Shown here: in pieces, positions 45,232-55,609 of the stretch
Layout of the letters: every line of letters begins with the position of its first letter
Numbering within the stretch: the first letter of the stretch is position 1
Source of the DNA: Symsagittifera roscoffensis
Taxonomy: Eukaryota > Xenacoelomorpha > Acoela > Convolutidae
DNA length: 64,000 nt
Direction: 5' to 3'
NCBI RefSeq assembly: GCF_963678635.1
Contig: NC_087069.1
Location: forward strand, 10,745,206 to 10,809,205
The notes under the pieces: generated by a model
Database searches by the model: none
What the model saw: the letters and a program-made list of their open reading frames with translations, nothing else
What the model was told of the DNA's origin: nothing
Translations under genes and position numbers: made by a program

Positions 45232-46931
45232 TGCTACTGGAAGAAAATGGAAAGTCAATTAAACTATGTCTCAGTACGATAATTAGGGACATGCGGTGGA
45301 TAAAGCAGAAAACCATTCAGAAATCACCGTTTGAAGCACATTTCGGTAGATTACCAAAAACAGAGTTCAAACTTATACGAGAAAAATTTGTAGAATTCTC
45401 TGATCATTTAGATAAACAGCATCTGGAGAGGTCGGCATTAACTGCAATTCAACTAAAGAAGAGGATTGACCAATCTCGGGATTCCCTCAAAATCGTCAAG
45501 AGGGGGCAGAAGAGCCGGGATATCAGCCCTCTCTTCAAACAGGAGAACATGTCACAACAGGAGGAGAACAGAGCAAGAACCCTCCGGACCCTGTTAGAAG
45601 CCAACGCCAACTGGAATGCAGAGCGGCTTAGATATGACGGACCCAGCCTACAACAATTAGTGGACACCACAAGCAATATCGACCCAGATTTGCGGGAAGA
45701 GCTTCTATATTCATGGGAGAAGGGATTCGTCGAGGACAAGCCAAAGAGGTCGGAGTGGAATGGTCACAACCTCAGCCGTAGAGACGAGACAAGAAAAAGT
45801 GGGGCGGCACTGACAAAACCGTTCAAAGGAAAAGTACTTTTCGATTCACCGAAAACAGTGACAACCGCTGCGGGAGCAGTATATCGCAAAAGCGATCTGG
45901 CAAAGATGGCGAGTCCCACTACGAAGATACCCAAGGATGGGACAAGCCAAAAGGAGAAGGCAAAGAGTCCATTTGAAGAGCCAAAGAGTAAGCACCAAAA
46001 GAAGAAAGACGAGCTAGATGTTGACATGGTATCGGAAGAGGAGGAGTTGAACATATCGAGTGAACAGGTAAAGGACCTCTTCCAGGATAGCGAGACTGTA
46101 ATCACATCGCGGGACTCATCTGTTGGTGGGGGGGGGGGCTCAATTTAGCAATAAAGCGAGCGAAGCCAAATCTCGGGGGTCCAAAGTCAGCTGGACCAAA
46201 AACACAAGAGCAGGTGGCATTAAACCCGGGGATTCACAGGATAAAAAGGAACGAACAACCAAGCCCAAAGGAAAATTGGACAAAAAGAAAGCTGCTGTAA
46301 CAGCAGAAGAGGCCAGAGCACCAAAACAAAGAGAAACGGTGGACCAAACTGATCAACCGAGCAGTTCGAACCCATAGCTAAACAGTCAAAGAAACGCATA
46401 ACAAGGGACACTTCACCTAGCTCAATTTTGAATGCGTTTCAAAACCAGGACATGGGAGCCGAGGAATGGCAAAGCCTCGCAGACCAAGTGTTGACAAGTA
46501 GTCTGCAGAAGACGGCGGAAGAAATAATTAAATCAAGAACTAAAAATCAAACAGAGACGACAGGCGAACACGGATCTCCGACCGGAATTTCGGATGATTC
46601 AATTGTAGATGAGCAAGTGGATACGAACGTGAGGCGCAGTAAGCGAGCCACGAAAAACCAGGAGCCAAAAAGACTGGGTAGCCCAATTAAACATTCGGTT
46701 AAGTGCATTAGTGCAGACGAGGAAGCATACATAAATGAATTGGCTCTGGAGCAGTATCGATACGGTCTGGCAAATGTAAAGACGGATAAGAATAAGCCGA
46801 TGGAAACCCGCTTGAAGCTTCTAGAACGCCACTTATTTCGGAAAAAGTTTGGATATACCGCACTGGACACGACGCAGCCGTGGAGTACACAGTGGAAAGT
46901 GCCTCTGGAGATTAAGAAATACTCAAAATAG
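45222..46931 (+). pseudogene. Element B integrase C-terminus and long charged extension
   Basis: Three open segments (45222-46148, 46123-46377, 46371-46931) broken at a G11 run near 46129-46139 and near 46375. The start completes the integrase core (SPFEAHFGRLPKTEF). The rest is a Lys/Glu/Ser-rich extension of some 450 residues without recognised domain; the last part is a compact RRSKRATKN-containing region ending EIKKYSK. Confidence 0.65.
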
Positions 46932-47078
46932 AATGAAGGAAAACGGAAAAACTTAAACTAAAAACAAAACTCCTCCATCATCAATGGGATCACAAAACTG
47001 AGCTGAAAACTCGTATTATTGATATTTTTTCATAAAATTTATATGTATTAGATAAAATTTTATTGGTCCTTGGGGGAA

Positions 47079-47374
47079 TGTGGTACTGCGGCGTTAGCAG
47101 TAGGTAACCTTGAGGACAGTTTGTTAGCTACTGCATCTGCAGTAACCATATGTGCTAATTATATTTATTATGTTATTATTATGTAAGAGTGGTCAAGGCC
47201 ATTTGGTGATGCTAAAATCCTGGATGAATTGGTCAGTGTTTTCATATTACAGTGTAACGAACAGTAACCAATCTCAGCTACGAAATTTTGTTAACAAGAA
47301 TCAAGAACATTGAATTAACAGTATCTATCTTTACTTTTATTCCATAACACGCTACGCAGTTTGGGAATATCACA
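47079..47374 (+). repeat. 3' LTR of element B
   Basis: 296 bp, preceded by TTGGGGGAA and followed by AGCAG. A few substitutions and small indels against the 5' copy. Confidence 0.93.
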
Positions 47375-48194
47375 AGCAGGATAGTCGATGAGGTCTGCCG
47401 ATGTGCCTGAATCACAAACCTCGCGCCAGCATTTGAATCCTGTTTAGTTTTTGTGTCAGTTTCTCAAGTATATCCAATTTTGTAAGAAAAATATGTCTGG
47501 ACTACTTTATATGATGGTTTTCATAAACTTTTTAAAAATAAATCAATCCGACGCTCTAACTTTTAGGTCAATTGATTATTATGAAATTTGTAAAATTAAA
47601 ATGTTTTTCTTTCCGAACATTTTTCAAAAGTGTTCATCTCCTTGGAAAATTCTAGTTTTTAAACAAAAATGTGATCTAATTTGATGCGTGGTTTTAATTA
47701 GCATAAAATTGTTGCTGAGTTGAATGAAGGCGAAAACACAAAACTGTTTATTTTTTTTCATGCTTCAGAAGAAGTCGACAAGAAGTAGGTCATCGATTGG
47801 AAATTGAAGGAAAATTTTTGGTTAACTGCCAGGAATCCCATATTTGGCTTGAACTCTTCTCTTTAAGTACCTGGCAGGACTTCTAAAGTGTTCTCCTGGC
47901 TATGTAACCCGAGCTACCTTGAACACCTCCTTTCGTACTTTCTACGAAGCTAACGTTTGTTCGAATCAGATCGAAGCGCCAAGCCACGCATAATAGGCAG
48001 TTTTTTGCGTGAAAACTATCCTAAAATGCTTAAAACATCATTTCCGGATTTTTTTTGAGGCGGGGAGCCTTCTACTTAAAAAAGCGCGATAACTTTGTTT
48101 TTACTAAGAGCATTCATCGAAAAAATTCTAGTTTCGCTCTTGTTATTTATCAAAAGTCTAAAATTCGTTGATAAAGTTTTTATCTTGTAACATA
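47375..48194. other. Intron 6 DNA between element B and the palindromic element
   Basis: Non-coding; no gene or repeat recognised. Confidence 0.4.
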
Positions 48195-48196
48195 TA

Positions 48197-48927
48197 CAGT
48201 GCTGATTTAAATTATCCGGACAAAACGAATAAAACTTGAATTTTCAAACGCATTTTTCTCAAATTGGGTTAACATTAGACAAAAAGTGAAGAGAACAAAA
48301 GTTGCTTAGAATTTCACCAGAATTAATATGGTGTTATTTTTTCTCCGAAATTCTTAACAAAAATTTTACCCCAAAAATGGGTCGATTTGGCTTTTTTCAA
48401 TTAATCAAGAATTACGCTGAAACTACTTTGTTAATTGATACGAAAATTATATCACAGGAAGCCTCTTACGCAGCTCAACAAAGTTTAAGAAGGGTTAAAT
48501 CTCCAAAATTTGCGCAAATTGTTTAAAATTTATTTTTAAACAGAGATTCTGGGTTTTATATAGTAAAAATCACATTTATTGACTATCAAGTGAAAATTTT
48601 TTCTCTTATACTGGTTTTTGGAGATTTAACCCTTCTTAAACTTTGTTGAGCTGCGTAAGAGGCTTCCTGTGATATAATTTTCTTATTAATTAACAAGGTA
48701 GTTTCTGCGTAATTCTTGATTAATTGAAAAAAGCCAAATCGACCCATTTTTGGGGTAAAATTTTTGTTAAGAATTTCGGAGAAAAAATAACACCATATTA
48801 ATTCTGGTGAAATTCTAAGCAACTTTTGTTCTCTTCACTTTTTGTCTAATGTTAACCCAATTTGAGAAAAATGCGTTTGAAAATTCAAGTTTTATTCGTT
48901 TTGTCCGGATAATTTAAATCAGCACTG
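48197..48927. mobile_element. Palindromic Tc1/mariner-like foldback element
   Basis: Two near-identical 312-bp arms (48197-48508 and 48616-48927) in inverted orientation around a 107-bp centre. The ends are CAGTGCTGATTTAAATTATC and the element is flanked by TA on both sides, the Tc1/mariner target duplication. The same short frame occurs in each arm on opposite strands; it is too short to be a transposase and is not supported as a gene. Confidence 0.85.
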
Positions 48928-48968
48928 TACATTCATATTCTTTTATTGACTCTTTGTCGATTTTTTAG

Positions 48969-49077
48969 ACAGACACGGAGCTGCCTGAGGATTTCTGGGG
49001 TGGGGACGAAGTGATCTGCTGGGAACCCTCGAACGAGAAATTCAATCTGTTCCCCACTCTCTCTATATCTTTTCTAG
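48969..49077 (+). CDS. BACE: BACE exon 7
   Basis: 109 nt; acceptor ATTTTTTAG, donor GTACAA; leaves in phase 1. Encodes ELPEDFWGGDEVICWEPSNE, with the third conserved Cys, and FNLFPTLSISFL, matching the C-lobe strand. The Tc1/mariner-like element ends 41 bp upstream. Confidence 0.92.
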
Positions 49078-49176
49078 GTACAATATGATAGATGGATGAT
49101 CTCAAGATAAACGATAATCAACCTTTTAATTACTTGTGAAATTAAATATCTCTGAATTAGATATTTATAAATTGGG

Positions 49177-49430
49177 GGAGCGAGGGTGAAGTGGTTACGT
49201 CTCCGCTTCTAAATCGGAAGGTCTAGTGTTCGAGGCCCACCATTGCTCCAGTGTTCTCGTTGCTTCAGGGTGAAGCAACACTACCCAACCCAGAAAAATA
49301 GCCAAAAAAACGCATGTAAATTTTAAGCAGCAGCACAACAGCGGCTCAACGCAAAGAGCTGAACAGCACGTATGTTTGTTCTTTTCCTTTGGGATATACC
49401 ATCTTTTATCCCAATCTTTTAGTTTCAATA
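49177..49430 (+). mobile_element. tRNA-derived SINE candidate in intron 7
   Basis: The first 73 nt can form a full acceptor stem (GGAGCGA with TTGCTCC), an A-box (GTGAAGTGGTTACG), an anticodon arm around CTTCTAA and a B-box-like GTGTTCGAGGC, most like tRNA-Arg(TCT). A non-tRNA body follows. The 3' end is not precisely defined. Confidence 0.5.
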
Positions 49431-49657
49431 ATTAGCGAGATCGGTTATTAATCACTAAATTGATAGACCGAAGCTTTTTGGGCAAGTTTTTTTTTCTGGT
49501 AAAAAAACTCAAAAAATTCATCCAAAAATGACTTAATTTATATTTTGAAAATTAACTGGCATACAAACTACATAATCTAGAGTGTAGCCATCATAATTGA
49601 TTCAACAATCGGTGTTCATTTTGGAACTCATCTATCATATTTTCAACTGCCGTGTAG

Positions 49658-49801
49658 ACATCACATCAACAAATTCTACTCCGACTTTCTTTGACGTCAC
49701 AATTGTACCTGAACAGTACTTGAGTCCAGTTGTTTTTAATGGTCAAACTCTGACACCAGAATCGAAGTGCTTCAGGCTTTCAATCAGCCGATCAGATGAA
49801 G
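49658..49801 (+). CDS. BACE: BACE exon 8
   Basis: 144 nt, phase 1 in and out; acceptor GCCGTGTAG, donor GTCAGT. Encodes FFDVTIVPEQYLSPV and SKCFRLSISRSDE with the fourth conserved Cys. One N-glycosylation-type NST site is present near the start. Confidence 0.92.
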
Positions 49802-50027
49802 GTCAGTTATCATTTTTACAACAATAAAGAAATTTAAATGAATGGCGAGTCTCTTATTAAAAACAGAAATATAAATAGTACCCCGATTTTTGCTTCATTT
49901 TTTTTTACCAGAAATATTGAAGTTTTTAAAATCACATTAAAAAAGTAAATTACATATTGTCCTTGAAAAAATTTGGAATTTGAAGTTTTTCATTTTCTGG
50001 AATTTTTATTTTTTTTGTGTGTTTCAG

Positions 50028-50404
50028 GAACTGTTTTGGGTTCAACTTTCATGGAAGGATTTTACGTTAAATTCGATCGAGCAAACAGTCGGATTGGATT
50101 CGCGGTGTCCAAGTGCACTCGCTATGCAAATCTCGACAAACCACCCGCTGTGAGCGAGATTCGAACCCTTGACGTGTCTCAAATCGGGAATAATTACAAC
50201 CCTCCGTTTGACTTGCTCGAATGTAAATTTAACATGTACGAACCCGATGAAAGGCCGATTTTGATTGCAGCTTACGTTTTGATCAGCATTGCTTGTTTGT
50301 GTTTGTTGCCCATAATCGTGACCTTCGTTCATGGACAATTTATGGAATGCAGAGACAATGATTACGACCATGATTCAGAAGATCGTGACCAGTTAGTGAA
50401 GTGA
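50028..50404 (+). CDS. BACE: BACE exon 9: C-lobe end, membrane helix and tail
   Basis: 377 nt including TGA at 50402. Encodes GTVLGSTFMEGFYVKFDR, RIGFAVSKC (fifth Cys), LLECKFN (sixth Cys), a single membrane helix (ILIAAYVLISIACLCLLPII) and a cytosolic tail rich in Asp/Glu ending DQLVK. The tail resembles the acidic-dileucine sorting signal of BACE, with LV in place of LL, so endosomal sorting is likely. Confidence 0.95.
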
Positions 50405-50463
50405 ACCATGTATGGCCAGAACCAGAAGTGAAAAAAAAAGTTTGCATCAGTCATAATATGGAA

Positions 50464-50469
50464 AATAAA
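50464..50469 (+). terminator. Poly(A) signal of the BACE gene
   Basis: AATAAA 59 bp after the stop codon, the first such hexamer downstream. Confidence 0.6.
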
Positions 50470-51789
50470 ATGGCAAAAAATTCTCAAAATGAACTGCCAA
50501 AAATGTGTAAAATGGTTTCGAGAAAGTGATTTATTTTTCGACAAATGTATAATTCTTAAGAATGATTTGATTTTGAAGTACTTTAATGAAGTAACTTAAC
50601 TTCAATTTAATCTAGTTTAGATTATATTTATCTCTATGAGGATCAAAATTTACTATTTTCAAATAATTTTCGAAGTTATAATTAATTTATTTGGTTTTGA
50701 AATGTATTATAGAATCACTTATTATAGACGACTTGCATTGTTTATCATTTGATGAATTTAAGACAAGGATGTTTTTCAACAGCAGTATAACTCTTAAGAA
50801 AAACCTTAAAAGTTTATTTTGCTCAAATGTAGTTTAGATTAACTTAGATTTATCTACATGATTACTTGAGGATCAAATTGTTGTTACCCGCATACCAGAG
50901 TTAAAAATTAAACATGATTTTTACAATTTATAATAATCGACTAATAATTGATTGTACAATCCTGTTTTCATTCTCTCTTTTTTATTGAGAGTAATGAATG
51001 TAGTGAGTACTCTTATACAGGTCTTGGAGAATTTTTGGTTAATTTCTCGTGGAAAAATCCAAAAAAATTTTCAAGCTCAAATTTTTTTTTTGCGATTTGA
51101 TTTTTAATTTATTTTTAGGGTCTTAAGCTCCACTATCGAACAGCTAAAAGTGAAAATCACTAAAACGTGGCCGACTTCTTGGTCTAAAAGTTTTAGCTTC
51201 CCAACCAGTTTTCTCAAATTGGGTCAATTTTATTTAAAAACAATTTCATAAAGAAGTTGTTGAAATTCAAATTTTTGGGCATAATTTTTTATTGTAAATC
51301 AAAAAATTTAAATTTTAAAAACTTTAAGTCAGTTTTTTTTTCGGTTTCTTTATTTTCATGATCCTTTCTCAACATTTTAACCAATTATATTAGGTAAAAG
51401 TTAGTACTTTTGAAGATAAATTTTCTGCCGATTCTAACCAATATTGTAATTGAATAATTTTCAATATCAAACACGAAATTATTTAATCCACAATTTTCTA
51501 TTCTGATATGTCTAACCCTAAGCATCATGCTTTTTATTTGTTTGTTTTTTCATTCTAGGTGTGCTTGCTATAAAAAATCTTAAAAATAAGCAGCAGTCCA
51601 GTCTTCTGGGAAAAAAATTATTCAAAATAATTGCTCGGAACTGGAAATACTCGTAATAAATGGCTTCCGGGAATTTTAATTGAAATTTGAAGATAAATCA
51701 AAAGTCAAGTACAAATCAAATTTCCAAGTACAATTTTTTATTTTGATGGGTTAACGATGACAAAAATATTCATCCTAGAGAAAAACTAA
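50470..51789. other. Intergenic DNA between BACE and element C
   Basis: AT-rich and non-coding; no gene recognised. The four bases before the LTR are CTAA, the candidate target duplication of element C. Confidence 0.5.
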
Positions 51790-52199
51790 TGAGTTAGGGT
51801 CGAGTTGGTTAACTCATAGAGTAATTTCGGATAGGGTACACCGTCTGCTCGTCACGCTATCTTATTTTCGGCCGGATAGATTCGTGCAACTTCTTAGTCT
51901 AATACCGATCCTAATCTTACTCTTATACTATCTAGTCTCAGGTTGTTTAACTAGTCTCTGCTAGGCTCAATAGATCTAGGGTATACTGGTTTATTGCGGC
52001 TACTGAAGTGCTCGGGAGAGTCCAACTAATTTCTAAGTTAAATTCAAATCTCTCTGGTGCTGAAATTACAAGTAACTTCAGCACTTACAAATAAGTGGGT
52101 TGTTAGTTAGATGGATCATGATTGGTTAATATTAAATACTTTACATTGGTAAAATATCTAACTTATCCAATCATAAAATGTAGTTTAGATCAGGTTCCA
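51790..52199 (-). repeat. 3' LTR of element C
   Basis: 410 bp, same length as the A LTRs, with AATAAA (minus) at 51990-51995 and the conserved hairpin. Confidence 0.92.
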
Positions 52200-53797
52200 C
52201 CCATCCGGGTTTTACAGAGTTTTTTAGAATAGTTCTTCTGCAATTTGAAGGATGGATGATGGACGTTGGTTTTTGGCGAACATCATTTTCTTCCGTTTCC
52301 TCTTTGTTAAAGAAGTTCCAGGAAGCTGGAGTTAGAGACATAAGACGTTGTGTCTTCTAGTGACAACGACTAAGTCTTTGCCACAAACTCAAATCTGATT
52401 TCAGAATGGTTGGCTATGTCAGGTTTTTCTGTTCTGCGTGGAGAACTTCTTTTGTGTCTGATCTAGTTTGGGAATGGCGTGGAGATTGTGCGTGGAGGGG
52501 ATGCCTGGTTACTCGGATCTGTACGTATACTTGAACATCGAGGTGGTCATTGGTCTAGTTCAATGAAGTCCTTTTCTGCGAAGTCAAGTCGTACTCTAAA
52601 TCCTTTGAGTTGTGATTGTGAGTGGCATATCGATTGTGGTTGGTCATTCTCTCTCGAGTGTAGTGGGATCTTTAGATGTTCGTCCTTGGTGTTGTATTCT
52701 GATCTATGTATTGCATAATGTAATTTACATTTTATAAAACATTTATTAGTTTAATATTTTTTAATTATGATTTTAGTTAGTTGTTTTCACAAAAGCTTTT
52801 TGTTTTAGTTCGGTTATTTTGAAGAGTTACTCACACTTGAGTAGCTCTTATTAAAAATAGAGATGTGGTCACAAAGCGTGGATGTAGCGCGGTGGGTTAG
52901 GCCGGCTATAGAGCATGCTCAGGACGTCCTTCCTGGTGGGTTAGGCCAGGAGTGGGAGTATGATTTCATGCGGTTTTTGTGAGGGGTCCTGTTATGTGAC
53001 AACGTTTTATGTTGGGTTTGTTGTGGTTTTTCTTATGTCTTGTTGGTTATGTCCTTTTTCCAAAAATCAAATTGTTTGTGGTATGGGTTTGTCTTTCGAC
53101 TTTTTTGTGTTTTATTATTTCTTTCTTAGACTTTATAATAGTCTTCAAAAGAATAAATTATCCAGTTTTAAACTGGGTTAATCCGGTTTGGGTACCGTTG
53201 GTTTCCTTTTCTTAGTCATGCTGTTATTCTATGATTTGTGGTATTTAGTAAGCTGCGTTGGTTAGTTTTGTTTAGTATATGATTCCTTTCCAACCGGGTT
53301 AAAGGAAAGTTTGAAACATGTTATTATATGTTAGAGTTGTTGAGTGTGAAAACTTGAAACTGAAATTCATTATTTTAAACAATTCTTCGTGGGCGAGCTG
53401 TGCGAGTGTGGATAGAATTTCTGTGCGAATGAATGAAAATATCAAAAGGTTAGTACTGCAATTGCATTTTATTAATTTACTGCATAGAATTTGGAAATTT
53501 ACTGCTAGTTATGGGGGAATTTTAAGTTACAAATTTTCATTATAATTAGATTTACTGCTTGTGGGGAAAATTTTAGAAATGAATTTACTGCATTGGTATT
53601 ATATTTATAAATTTATAAGTGTAAGAGATTAATAGAATTTTTGAAATCTGTTTGATGAAATTTGCGATTTTTATTTGTCTTTTGTGGTTTTTGTAGGTGA
53701 TTGTCGGATGAAGGCTAAAAATCTAAAAAAAACATGGATAAAGTATGGTGAGTTTTTTAATATTTCAATTAGTTAGTTATATTCATTTAATTCATAC
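52200..53797 (-). other. Element C 3' non-coding region
   Basis: Matches 29301-30883 of A, including the repeated GGCCTAACCCACC block (about 52878-52962) and the pre-LTR CCCGGATGGG. No sense ORF. Confidence 0.6.
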
Positions 53798-55609
53798 TTA
53801 CCTGTTAGTCGTCGGGGAAAAAACCGTGGGGGAAGATGTCGTGAATTAGTTCTGAAGTTGTTAGTAGTTTAGCTAAGATGCGGATGATATTTTTAGTCTG
53901 AAGCAGTGGCCAAAGCAATTGGAGTGCCTTGATAGTGGTTAGTTCTTCAGTGCCAACTGCAAACTCATAAGGTGTTTTTGGATTAGATTATATAATTTGT
54001 GATTGAATTTAGTGTTGTGGATGAATTCTAAAATTGGGATTTCTATAGGTTGTACAAACTCGTGCGGGATAAGGAAGGGTCGGGATTCTTCGGCGTTGAA
54101 GGTCTTGGTGATGGGACAGAAGATGTACATTTGGGTTATGGGGTCATAATTACGAAGAATACCATGAAGGTTAGTATCTTTAATGCAATATGTGAAATTT
54201 AGGAAAAATGGTGAAGTGTATTTGGAATTAATGAATTGAAAACGATGGTGTGGTTGTCTAGAGGGTGTGTGTAGGTCAAAGTGATTTTGGATGAAGCGAT
54301 AATAACTATATGTGTGGGTTTGTTTAGTGCGCAACATAATATCGTGTGAGCAGTGTAAATCTCTTTCGTGTGGTGCAAGGAAATGAAAGGTTAGTGAAAA
54401 TATTTGGAAGCGTTCTTTGAAACTTTCGTATGCTTGTGTGTCTATTAGTGCTTCTGAAATAATGTGATCAAACTTTCGGTCGAAGATGTTTAGTGTAAAT
54501 ATATATGGTGTCTTGATGAAAAATTTCTCAGTAATTTGTGGATTAGCGAGTCGATCGTCGTCTAAGAATTGATCTTGGTTAGCTCTGATGATGTTGTGAT
54601 CATAGTATTCGAGTGTATATTCGTTAGCTCTAGGTGCAGTGTGTGTTTTTAGTGATTTTTTATATCCAACGTAAGTAAATTGTCTAGCGGTTAGTGGTGT
54701 AGTGAGTCGATATAGCATGTCCGTATTTCGCTCTATATCGATGTGAGTGTTAGATAAAGGTAAGCAAAGAGGGTTAGTAAAATGATAATATGAGGTCCAA
54801 GAGAGAGTGGGCATTAAAACGTATTCATCTACAAAGTTGCGTGTTTCGTTAGTGTCGTGGGGGTTGTTTAAGGTGTATTGTGGGAATGAGGGTAAGGTGA
54901 TGGCTAAAAATTCTTTTGTGTTAGTATGCTTGGGGTGGTTGATGTATTCACGGGCTGTTCCTGGTTTTGCTGGGAAAGGATGGTTGGGGAACTTTCTTTT
55001 AAAAGTGCGGTAAGCTCTATTAGTGTTGAGTGAAGATTCAGTTGATGTGGATGATGGTGCTAATGATTCAGTATAATTTGAAGAGGGTGTAGGGGTAGGG
55101 GGGTTGGATGAATTGATTGTGGAGGAGATTTGGTTTATTGTTGGGGTATTAAGGTGGTAGGGTTGTTGTTGAAGGGTAATAAAATTATCTAGCTCTGGGG
55201 AGATTCGGGGGGTGTCTGGAGAATGAGATGATTGGTCAGAATGGTATGAGGAGTAGGTTGGGGTAACTTGGGAAGCATAAGAGGGTGTGGGGGTGATTGG
55301 GTCAGGGTTATTGGATAATATGGGTTGAAAAGGGGGTTGAGAAAAATTAGAAGAGTTATGAAAATTATTGGATGGGGATGGTTCTGAATCGGCAAATTCA
55401 TCGGGGGTTTCAATATTTGGGTTATTGAGTTGTGAGATGGAATATAAAACTGAGATGTGTGAATTAGTGTCGGAATTCATGCCTGATGTTACATTACTAG
55501 GTGGAAAATCGGGTGGCGGAAAAGCAAAAAGTGGTATTATTGGGATTGGAGAGGTAAGATTGGTTGGGTGGGAATTTGATCGGTGTAGTGATCCAAGTTG
55601 GCGGCTCAT
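53798..55609 (-). pseudogene. Element C 3' ORF (unknown protein), near-complete
   Basis: 556 codons are open from ATG 55609 to a premature stop at 53939. A one-base loss near the AAAAACACC run shifts frame; an extra T in a later T-run (near 53818-53823) would restore it just before the natural stop at 53798-53800. Compared with element A this copy has the uninterrupted N-terminal two thirds, so it is the better template for describing the family. Composition: Pro/Ser/Thr-rich first ~200 residues, then a folded-looking domain with conserved Cys and His. The stop sits in CAGGTAAGT, a consensus splice donor. Confidence 0.7.

Larger units (their letters stand above)
40352..47374 (+). mobile_element. 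Element B: 7.0-kb decayed Ty3/gypsy LTR retrotransposon
   Basis: LTRs of 293 and 296 bp (TGTGGTACTG to TATCACA) are flanked by the 5-bp duplication AGCAG (40347-40351 and 47375-47379). Putative primer site TGGCGCAACCAG follows the 5' LTR directly, and the polypurine tract TTGGGGGAA precedes the 3' LTR. The order gag, protease, RT, RNase H, integrase identifies Ty3/gypsy. At least seven frameshifts or stops break the coding region, and the LTRs differ at several sites including small indels, so it is older than element A and inactive. It is in the sense direction in BACE intron 6. Confidence 0.92.
8483..50404 (+). other. BACE: BACE-like transmembrane aspartic protease gene (nine coding exons)
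   Basis: Nine exons with GT-AG junctions and compatible phases join into about 508 codons, close to vertebrate BACE1 (about 501). Landmarks in order: signal peptide, first active-site DTGS (exon 2), flap Tyr in QYSQG followed by WEGEL (exon 3), ILGLGY, second active-site DSGT (exon 6), GFAVS, one membrane helix and an acidic tail. Six Cys (exon 4 LCG, exon 5 DCKE, exon 7 ICWE, exon 8 KCF, exon 9 SKC and LECK) match the BACE disulphide set. Family members are type I membrane proteases that cleave substrates such as APP close to the membrane in acidic compartments. The introns total about 40 kb because of inserted retroelements. Orthology to BACE1 or BACE2 is not resolved. Confidence 0.93.

Noticed and set aside
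48302-48526. Short frame repeated in both arms of the palindrome as a gene
   Set aside because: Identical because the arms are inverted copies; too short and without transposase motifs.
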